From positions 1 to 10,790 of the forward strand of contig CAMAUG010000108.1 in NCBI GenBank assembly GCA_945861255.1: DNA of 10,790 bases. Reading direction: 5' to 3'. Positions 5,767-10,790 of the stretch are shown here, one piece after another. The notes beneath the pieces were generated by a model that saw nothing but the letters and a program-made list of their open reading frames with translations, was not told the DNA's origin and ran no database searches. The stretch's first letter is position 1. Each line of letters begins with the position of its first letter. Both the position numbers and the translations under genes were made by a program. Origin of the DNA: Candidatus Sulfopaludibacter sp. SbA3 (GTDB lineage Bacteria; Acidobacteriota; Terriglobia; Bryobacterales; Bryobacteraceae).

Positions 5767-7017
5767 TTACGGAAGGGGCACTTCACCGCGAATCAGGTCT
5801 GCGTACGTCTCGCGTTCGCGCACCACGCGCCAGGAGGCTCCCTCCACCAGCACCTCGGCGGGGCGGCGCCGCGCGTTATACGTGGAGGACTGCACAAACC
5901 CGTACGCACCGGTGGTGCACACGGCCAACAAATCGCCGGGCAGAACTTCGGGAAGGCTGCGGTCGCGGGCGATGAAATCGCCAGTCTCGCAGACGGGGCC
6001 AACAACGTCGGCCAGCAACGTGGGCGCGCCGCGGTCCCGCACCGGTAAGATGCCGTGATAGGCGCTGTAAAGCGCGGGGCGGATCAAATCGTTCATCGCG
6101 GCGTCGACAATCACGAATTCCTTTCCGCCGGTTTTCTTCCGGTACAGCGTCTTGGTCAACAGCACGCCGGCGGCTGCCACGATGGAGCGGCCCGGCTCCA
6201 GTGTCACGCGCAGGTTACGGCCCTGCACTCTCGCCTTTAACTGGTGCACGTATTCGCGGATCGCGGGGGTGACTTCCTCCGGCTCATAAGCCACGCCCAG
6301 TCCGCCGCCGAAATCGGCGTATTGAATATCGAACCCCTTAGCTCGCAGCCGGTCGATGAACGCCAGCACGCGATCCGCCGCTTCCAGCAGCGGCGCGGGA
6401 TCCATCAGCTTTGATCCGATATGGCAGCTGACGCCTTCCAACAGCAGATTTGGATGTTGACGCGCACGTTCATAGACGCCCTCGGCATCGGTTAGATCGA
6501 TACCGAATTTGTGTGCCAGGCGTCCCGTGGAAATGTAGTGATGCGTATCGGCTTCCACGTCCGGGTTGACGCGCAGAGCCACGCGTGCTTTCATTCGGCG
6601 GCGGTGGGCCAGCGCGTCAATCAACGCGAGTTCCGGCTCCGACTCGCAATGGAAAGAAAAAATCCCGGCCGCCAGCGCTTCGTCTATTTCCTGCGCCGTC
6701 TTTCCCACGCCCGAAAAGACGATCTTGGCAGGATCGCCTCCGGCTTTGAGCACCCGGAACAATTCACCTCCGGAAACGATATCGAAGCCCGCGCCGGCGC
6801 CGGCCAGCAAACTAAGGATCGCAAGATTTCCGTTGGCCTTCATGGCGTAACACACCAGGTGCGGCGATTCACCAAAGGCTTCGTCGTAGGCGTGGTAGTT
6901 TTCGAGAATCGTTCCGGCCGAGTACACGTAGCAAGGCGTGCCGGCGCGGGCCGCGATCTCCGCGAGCGCGACGTTATCGCAATGGAGTGCGTGTTCCTTG
7001 TAGGTAAAGGCGTTCAT
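5767..7017 (-). CDS. lysA: Diaminopimelate decarboxylase
   Basis: Cytoplasmic PLP enzyme that decarboxylates meso-diaminopimelate to L-lysine, the last step of lysine synthesis. At 416 aa from ATG 7017 it has the usual length. Landmarks are YAMKANGN with the PLP Lys60, HIGSK (His199), the phosphate-binding FGGGLG (236-241), EPGRS (274-278), active-site CETGD at 343-347 (Cys343 from the partner subunit) and AYGF (371-374). ATG 7017 gives the normal MNAFTYKEHAL start; in-frame ATGs at 7029 and 7038 add MPGMEWG, which is not family-like, and the 7038 ATG lies inside a small hairpin. A GGGGA abuts the 7017 start and a GGGGATGG lies a little further up, so the ribosome site is not clean. It is the last gene of a run with the PP2C phosphatase (35 nt upstream) and deoC. 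Confidence 0.96.
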   Translation of the reverse strand: MNAFTYKEHALHCDNVALAEIAARAGTPCYVYSAGTILENYHAYDEAFGESPHLVCYAMKANGNLAILSLLAGAGAGFDIVSGGELFRVLKAGGDPAKIVFSGVGKTAQEIDEALAAGIFSFHCESEPELALIDALAHRRRMKARVALRVNPDVEADTHHYISTGRLAHKFGIDLTDAEGVYERARQHPNLLLEGVSCHIGSKLMDPAPLLEAADRVLAFIDRLRAKGFDIQYADFGGGLGVAYEPEEVTPAIREYVHQLKARVQGRNLRVTLEPGRSIVAAAGVLLTKTLYRKKTGGKEFVIVDAAMNDLIRPALYSAYHGILPVRDRGAPTLLADVVGPVCETGDFIARDRSLPEVLPGDLLAVCTTGAYGFVQSSTYNARRRPAEVLVEGASWRVVRERETYADLIRGEVPLP

Positions 7018-7030
7018 TCCCCATTCCATC

Positions 7031-7046
7031 CCCGGCATAAGCCGGG
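7031..7046. other. Small hairpin between the phosphatase gene and lysA
   Basis: CCCGGC (7031-7036) and GCCGGG (7041-7046) form a perfect six-base-pair stem with a four-base loop. It sits between the phosphatase stop at 7053 and the chosen lysA start at 7017 and covers the alternative lysA ATG at 7038. It could trim or attenuate readthrough into lysA; there is no U tract. Confidence 0.3.
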
Positions 7047-7052
7047 CAAGCC

Positions 7053-8816
7053 TTACAGCACCCTCATCACCACGACGGTCTGGTCGTCGGTGATGGGCGT
7101 ATCCTCGCGAAATTTGTCCAGCTCCTTGATGACCGCATCGGCGATCTTCTGAGGACGTTCCGCGCCGTACTTGCGGAAAAGATCTAGAGTCCGGGCACGG
7201 CTAAAGTGTTTCTCGTCTTCATTGAGTTGATCCTGCACGCCGTCTGAATACAGCAGAATCGCGTCGCCGCGCTCCGTCTGGCATTCCACTTCTTCGTACT
7301 GGCGGTCTTCGAGCAATCCCACCGGCACGCCCGACGCTCGCAACGTCAGGATTTCACCTTTGCGAAAGATCAGCGGCGCCTCGCCGCCCGCGTTGCAGAA
7401 CGTCAGGAGCCGGGTTCGTGGGTCCCATAGCAGCACGGTAAGCGTCGCATACTGCGCGTCCACGCGCCGCTCCAAAAGCGCCTCGTTGATCGATTGCATT
7501 AACATCGCGGGACTTCGCCGGCGCGGAGCCAGCGTGCGCAACAAGCCGCTGACCAGCGCGCCGTACAATGCCGCCGCCGGTCCCTTGCCGCTGACGTCGC
7601 CGAACGCGATGACGGTATAATCGCCGCCATGCTCGTAAAACTCGTACACGTCGCCGGTAATATCGCGCGCGGGGCGGGAGCGGATGCCGATCTCCAAACC
7701 CCGGACTTCCGCTTTGCGCGGCAGTAGGATTTTTTGCAGATTCCGTGCCGCCTTCAGATCCTGATCCATGCGCTGCTCGCGCTTCGCCAGTTCTTCATAT
7801 AGGCGGGCGTTTTCCACCGAACTGGCGATTTGCGGCGCAAGCAGGGACAGGGTCTGCTGATGATCCTCACTGAATGCGCCCACTCGTTCACTCTCCACGT
7901 CCAGCACGCCGATCACCCTGTCCTGAACCATTAGCGGAACGGCCAGTTCGGAATGAACGTTAGGATGTGAAGGAATATACCGAGGGTCGTTCAATGTATT
8001 CAGTACGCGCACCGGTTCACGCGTGCGGGCCGCCGCGCCCGTGATCCCTTCCTCCAATCGAATGTTGTCCAGATGCACGCGCTGGTCGAAGCGCACGCTG
8101 AACCGGTGGCGCAGCACCTGTTTTTCAGTGTCGACCAGATAGATACTGAAGGCATCGTAATTAATGAGCGTTCGGACGGAAGCCGCGATCTTACCCAGCA
8201 GTTCATCCAGACCGAGAATCGAGCTGAATTCTTGTGACAGTACCGCTAGCGTTCGCAACGTGCGATTGCGATGGTCCACGCGCCGGTAGAGCACCGCGTT
8301 CTCAATGGACGATGCCACGCGCGACGCAATCAGGCGCATCAGCGTCTTATCCTGCTCCGAGTACGCGTGCGGGCTGGTGGATTGCACGTCAATCACGCCA
8401 ACCAGTTTGCGCCGCGCGATTAGGGGAACGGCCAGTTCGGCGCGCACCGCGTCAAGCGCGTTCAAGTACCGCGGATCGCTGCGGACGTCTTCGACCAACA
8501 GCGGCTCACGCGTCTGCGCGGCCGTTCCAACGATGCCTTCGCCCAGGGGAATCACAAGACTGCGCACCACTTCTTCGCGATGTCCAATGGAATAGCGAAT
8601 GCGCAGGCCCTGCGATTTCTCGCTGTAGAGCAGAAGAGCGAACAAATCGAAAGACACCACGGTCTTGACGATGGCCGCCACGTCGCGCATCAGCTTGTCC
8701 AGATCCAGACTCTCCGACGTGATGCGGGTGACTTCCAGCAGAAAGTCGAGCATTTCAGCGCGCTCTCGAAACCGGCCGGCGGTCTTGCGTGAAGGTGCCA
8801 TGCTGGGGTTGGCCAT
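7053..8816 (-). CDS. GAF-GAF-SpoIIE/PP2C serine phosphatase (RsbU-like regulator)
   Basis: A cytoplasmic signalling phosphatase of 587 aa with no membrane segment. Two GAF sensor domains lie at about 25-175 and 190-340 and are clear paralogues (GEGIVGTAAQTREP versus EEGITGAAARTREP; AELAVPLIARRKLVGVIDV versus SELAVPLMVQDRVIGVLDV). A short helical linker, EELAKREQRMDQDLKAARN, leads to the PP2C/SpoIIE domain (370-587). Metal-site acidic residues are present: TGD (Asp389), GDVSGKG (Asp407), YSDGV (Asp525), DDQT (577-580). Oddities are TGDVYEF where GGDFYD is usual and NAGGEAP where NAGHNPP is usual. Such proteins normally dephosphorylate an anti-sigma-factor antagonist; no such partner is in the window. 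The ligand of the GAF domains is unknown. The start ATG 8816 lies 7 nt after the deoC stop, with only a weak GGCGG ahead; ATG 8801 is an alternative. Confidence 0.92.
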   Translation of the reverse strand: MANPSMAPSRKTAGRFRERAEMLDFLLEVTRITSESLDLDKLMRDVAAIVKTVVSFDLFALLLYSEKSQGLRIRYSIGHREEVVRSLVIPLGEGIVGTAAQTREPLLVEDVRSDPRYLNALDAVRAELAVPLIARRKLVGVIDVQSTSPHAYSEQDKTLMRLIASRVASSIENAVLYRRVDHRNRTLRTLAVLSQEFSSILGLDELLGKIAASVRTLINYDAFSIYLVDTEKQVLRHRFSVRFDQRVHLDNIRLEEGITGAAARTREPVRVLNTLNDPRYIPSHPNVHSELAVPLMVQDRVIGVLDVESERVGAFSEDHQQTLSLLAPQIASSVENARLYEELAKREQRMDQDLKAARNLQKILLPRKAEVRGLEIGIRSRPARDITGDVYEFYEHGGDYTVIAFGDVSGKGPAAALYGALVSGLLRTLAPRRRSPAMLMQSINEALLERRVDAQYATLTVLLWDPRTRLLTFCNAGGEAPLIFRKGEILTLRASGVPVGLLEDRQYEEVECQTERGDAILLYSDGVQDQLNEDEKHFSRARTLDLFRKYGAERPQKIADAVIKELDKFREDTPITDDQTVVVMRVL

Positions 8817-8823
8817 GCGCGGT

Positions 8824-9483
8824 CTATACCGCCGCTTCCATTATTTTGACGCCCGCGCTGGCGCCGATGCGCGTGGCGCCGGCTGCGATCATTCTCCGGC
8901 AATCTTCCAGCGTCCGAATGCCGCCTGATGCCTTCACGCCCATGTCCGGGCCCACAACCCGGCGCATCAGGGCAACGTCTTCCACGGTGGCTCCGCCCGG
9001 GCCGAACCCCGTCGAGGTCTTCACAAACCGCGCGCCGGCGTCCTGCGCGATGCGGCAGGCGGCGATCTTTTGTTGGTCGTTCAGTAGCGCGGTTTCCAGA
9101 ATCACCTTGACAATCGCGCCGCCCTCCGTGGCCGCTTGCACCACCGCGCGGATATCGGCCGCCACAGCCGCGTGAGTGCCCCCGCGCAATTCGCCGATAT
9201 TCAGAACCATGTCGATTTCCCGGGCCCCCGCGCGGATTGCCGCCGCGGTCTCCGCCACCTTAACGTCGGTGGCATTCGCACCCAGTGGAAAGCCCACCAC
9301 TGTGCATACGGGCACTGTGGAACCATCCAGTTCCGCCGCCGCCAACGGCGTCCAGTACGGGTTCACGCATACGCTTGCAAAGCCGTATTGGCGGGCTTCG
9401 GCGCACAGCTTCCTGATATCCGCCGCAGTTGCTTCGGGTTTCAACAGCGTGTGATCGATCAAGGCGGCGAGGGACGAATCCAC
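8824..9483 (-). CDS. deoC: Deoxyribose-phosphate aldolase
   Basis: Class I aldolase that cleaves 2-deoxyribose 5-phosphate to acetaldehyde and glyceraldehyde 3-phosphate in deoxynucleoside breakdown; cytoplasmic. The 219-aa length is normal for the short bacterial form. Family landmarks are IDHTLLKP (9-16), VGFPLGA (63-69), EIDMVLNIG with catalytic Asp91, FVKTSTGF with the Schiff-base Lys155, and MGVKASGGIRT with Lys184. The start is GTG 9483, giving the usual MDSSLAALIDHTLLKPEA; no better in-frame start and no Shine-Dalgarno are seen, and a TATGAT hexamer lies only 11 nt upstream, so the message may be nearly leaderless. It is the first gene of the deoC-phosphatase-lysA run. No other deo genes are nearby. 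Confidence 0.95.
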   Translation of the reverse strand: MDSSLAALIDHTLLKPEATAADIRKLCAEARQYGFASVCVNPYWTPLAAAELDGSTVPVCTVVGFPLGANATDVKVAETAAAIRAGAREIDMVLNIGELRGGTHAAVAADIRAVVQAATEGGAIVKVILETALLNDQQKIAACRIAQDAGARFVKTSTGFGPGGATVEDVALMRRVVGPDMGVKASGGIRTLEDCRRMIAAGATRIGASAGVKIMEAAV

Positions 9484-9494
9484 GGCGAATGGTT

Positions 9495-9500
9495 ATCATA
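9495..9500 (-). promoter_or_regulatory. Candidate -10 box (TATGAT) just before deoC
   Basis: TATGAT on the minus strand ends 11 nt before the GTG, which would put transcription start within a few bases of the start codon. No good -35 box is visible 16-18 nt further up. This would explain the lack of a ribosome site. Confidence 0.3.
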
Positions 9501-9597
9501 ACATGCGGCCTGCGGCCAGCCCCACCGAGTTGATCCTGCCGCTGAGATACGACCTATCGACCGAGGTCGCCTAGATTGCCACCATCGCGCGACGCCA

Positions 9598-10392
9598 TTA
9601 CCTGGACTTCATCGGCTCCAAGCCACTCTTCTCGATGGCCGCGTAAGCAACTGGTGACGCCAGCCAGTGGATCAGCGCCTTGGCCAATTCCGGTTGTCTT
9701 GACGTTGCCGGGATGCCCGCCGAGAAAACTGTAACCTTCTGCGCCCCGAGCGGCAGCTCCCCGACGATGTCGATGCCCTTCACCGGACGCAGCTCGCTAA
9801 CCTGTTGGAAGCCGATCTCGACTTCTCCGCTCGCAACCACTCCGCCCACGGGATTGGCCAGAATCCTACGACTCTTACCCTTGATCTGATCGGCGATGCC
9901 GAGCTTCGGAAACAGTTCGGTGGAAAGATAGACGCCGCTCGCGCTATCGGAATAGGCAATCGATTTGGCGGCCAGCAATGTCCGCTTCAGCGCCTCCACG
10001 GTACTGATATCGGGCCTCGGCGCTCCGCTCTTAACGGCCATGGCGATCTTGGATTGCACGAGGTCGACCCCGCTGTCTGCCCGGACCTTGCCCTGCTTCA
10101 CCAGATCGGCGAGCGCGGGAGCGGCCATGATCACAACATCGATCGCCTCACCGCGCTCAAGGCGCATGGGAATGGCGTTATGGGTCGTGCCCATGGACGG
10201 TCCGAACTCCGTCATGAGTTTGTTGTGCAACGCGCGTTCATATTCGGGGACCAGCTCAAGATAGGCGGCCGTGAACCCTCCGGAAGTCACTACCTTGATG
10301 TCGGCCGCACATATGGTGGCGGCGACGAGCAGCGCGGAAGTGCACGCGAGGGCGGCAACCCGGACAAAACTTCTCTGCGGAGCTGTTTTCAT
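9598..10392 (-). CDS. ModA-like periplasmic substrate-binding protein (orphan)
   Basis: A type 2 periplasmic binding protein of 264 aa. ATG 10392 is chosen because GGGGAGG (10405-10399) lies 6 nt upstream and it starts a signal peptide: MKTAPQRSFVR, hydrophobic core to about 28, cleavage near ICAA at 30. The frame stays open 40 codons upstream without a signal-like start. The mature protein begins DIKVVTSGGFTAAY, typical of the molybdate-binding-like class. Further marks are PMRLERGEAIDVVI, SIAYSDSASGVYLSTELFPKLGI, GEVEIGFQQVSEL and the closing AIEKSGLEPM. Similar proteins are common in alphaproteobacteria such as Bradyrhizobium (recalled), so transfer is possible. True ModA binds molybdate and partners ModB and ModC; neither is here, so the ligand is uncertain. 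The gene lies 114 nt upstream of deoC on the same strand. Confidence 0.85.
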   Translation of the reverse strand: MKTAPQRSFVRVAALACTSALLVAATICAADIKVVTSGGFTAAYLELVPEYERALHNKLMTEFGPSMGTTHNAIPMRLERGEAIDVVIMAAPALADLVKQGKVRADSGVDLVQSKIAMAVKSGAPRPDISTVEALKRTLLAAKSIAYSDSASGVYLSTELFPKLGIADQIKGKSRRILANPVGGVVASGEVEIGFQQVSELRPVKGIDIVGELPLGAQKVTVFSAGIPATSRQPELAKALIHWLASPVAYAAIEKSGLEPMKSR

Positions 10393-10667
10393 GGCCTTCC
10401 TCCCCACCGCGCTCGCGGAGCGAATGATTCTATTTATTGTAACGGCCCCATCGCTACCGTAGGACCGGCCCATGGCGTGTCCTTGAGACACGGTCATCGC
10501 GTGCATACGCACGGCTGCCCTGAAGCCTGCCGCCGGAGAATTACCGACGGATCACGGCAGTTCCCGCATGGGCGCAACACCGGCCAACAGCTTCGGGAAA
10601 TTGTTATGCTTCAGGCTGGGCTGTCAACTGCCGGTTCACAAGGGGGTGCACGACACAGGAGTTAACC
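10393..10667. other. Intergenic region between the divergent binding-protein gene and the right-edge gene
   Basis: No gene is supported here. The first part, 10426-10441, is AT-rich and on the minus strand offers TACAAT (10441-10436) and TAGAAT (10432-10427) as weak -10 candidates for the binding-protein gene. CCTGAAGC (10519-10526) and GCTTCAGG (10608-10615) are an 8-bp inverted pair 81 nt apart, which may be chance. The remainder shows nothing I can assign. Confidence 0.35.
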
Positions 10668-10757
10668 ATGGCGGTTTTTCTATTTTTGTGGCATACTTCT
10701 GAGCGGATAGATACGCACAGAGGAGATCCTACATGCCTGATACGCTCTCGAAGTTAG
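10668..10757 (+). CDS. Candidate 29-aa upstream ORF overlapping the right-edge gene
   Basis: ATG 10668 follows AGGAG (10657-10661) with 6 nt between, an ideal ribosome site, and the frame stays open for 29 codons to TAG 10755-10757. The peptide starts MAVFLFLWHTSERID, hydrophobic then charged. It overlaps the first 25 nt of the next gene (start 10733) in another frame, so translation of one could affect the other. A CATACT hexamer at 10692-10697 could instead be the -10 box of the downstream gene, in which case this ORF would not be on the message. Similar small ORFs arise by chance. Confidence 0.3.
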   Translation: MAVFLFLWHTSERIDTHRGDPTCLIRSRS

Positions 10758-10790
10758 AATCGGATCGGTCCAAGCTGCTGGAAGAGTTCC
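10733..10790 (+). CDS. 5' end of an unidentified gene, perhaps a DUF6788-like protein (cut by window edge)
   Basis: ATG 10733 follows AGGAG (10721-10725) with a 7-nt spacer and opens MPDTLSKLESDRSKLLEEF, 19 residues up to the window edge. The charged, leucine-spaced start looks like an amphipathic helix. It resembles the beginning of DUF6788-type proteins ('MP.TL..LE.ER..LL.EFL.LGD.R'), but that is from memory and on very few residues. No signal peptide is apparent. The function cannot be judged from this fragment. Confidence 0.5.
   Translation, partial: MPDTLSKLESDRSKLLEEF

Noticed and set aside
7053..8816. Tandem GAF domains as a possible DNA repeat
   Set aside because: The similarity is at protein level only; the DNA of the two copies has diverged.
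9550..9569. CGACC ... GGTCG hairpin after the ModA-like gene as a terminator
   Set aside because: Only five base pairs with a 10-nt loop and no U tract; it may be chance.
10393..10512. 40-codon N-terminal extension of the ModA-like protein
   Set aside because: It would put the signal peptide internal; GGGGAGG before ATG 10392 marks the true start.
9805..10665. Long plus-strand frame of 286 codons opposite the ModA-like gene
   Set aside because: It is antisense to a protein with clear motifs and a signal peptide, and has no recognisable domain or good start.

Overview
The window is high in G+C (roughly 60% by eye). It looks like a chromosomal piece of a soil bacterium, most plausibly an acidobacterium of the Solibacter/Bryobacter type. 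That assignment is inference from the gene repertoire: a secreted diheme PQQ dehydrogenase, a Tat-exported amidohydrolase, a GAF-GAF-PP2C regulator and a PHP-hydrolase-like tail. No rRNA or other phylogenetic marker is present. I found no tRNA, rRNA, CRISPR array or complete insertion sequence.

Left part (1-2084): the last 49 codons of a secreted-hydrolase-like protein are followed by a 567-nt stretch without a large gene. That stretch holds a small Cys-rich minus-strand ORF with a strong Shine-Dalgarno, an AT-rich island and a 16-bp perfect palindrome. Next comes an aromatic-acid-type MFS transporter whose frame is broken by an apparent one-base loss near 1903, just after a perfect 15-bp tandem duplication.

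Centre (2093-5674): a large PQQ-dependent dehydrogenase with two N-terminal cytochrome c modules runs on the minus strand. It is divergent from a twin-arginine-exported amidohydrolase on the plus strand, and the two share an intergenic region with two dyads and a TATAAT hexamer. The dehydrogenase carries Asp-Trp-Asp at its active site. The second Asp is the signature of lanthanide-dependent PQQ alcohol dehydrogenases. With the transporter, these genes read as a periplasmic oxidation, hydrolysis and uptake module for an alcohol or aromatic-type substrate; the substrate is unknown.

Right part (5767-9483, minus strand): a tight three-gene run of deoC (deoxyribose-phosphate aldolase), a GAF-GAF-SpoIIE/PP2C phosphatase and lysA (diaminopimelate decarboxylase), with gaps of 7 and 35 nt. 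It is transcribed toward the amidohydrolase and separated from it by a nested inverted repeat that could end transcription in both directions. Upstream on the same strand is an orphan ModA-like periplasmic binding protein (9598-10392).

At the right edge a new plus-strand gene begins (10733), with only 19 codons visible. It is preceded by a 29-codon ORF that has its own strong ribosome site and overlaps the gene start out of frame.
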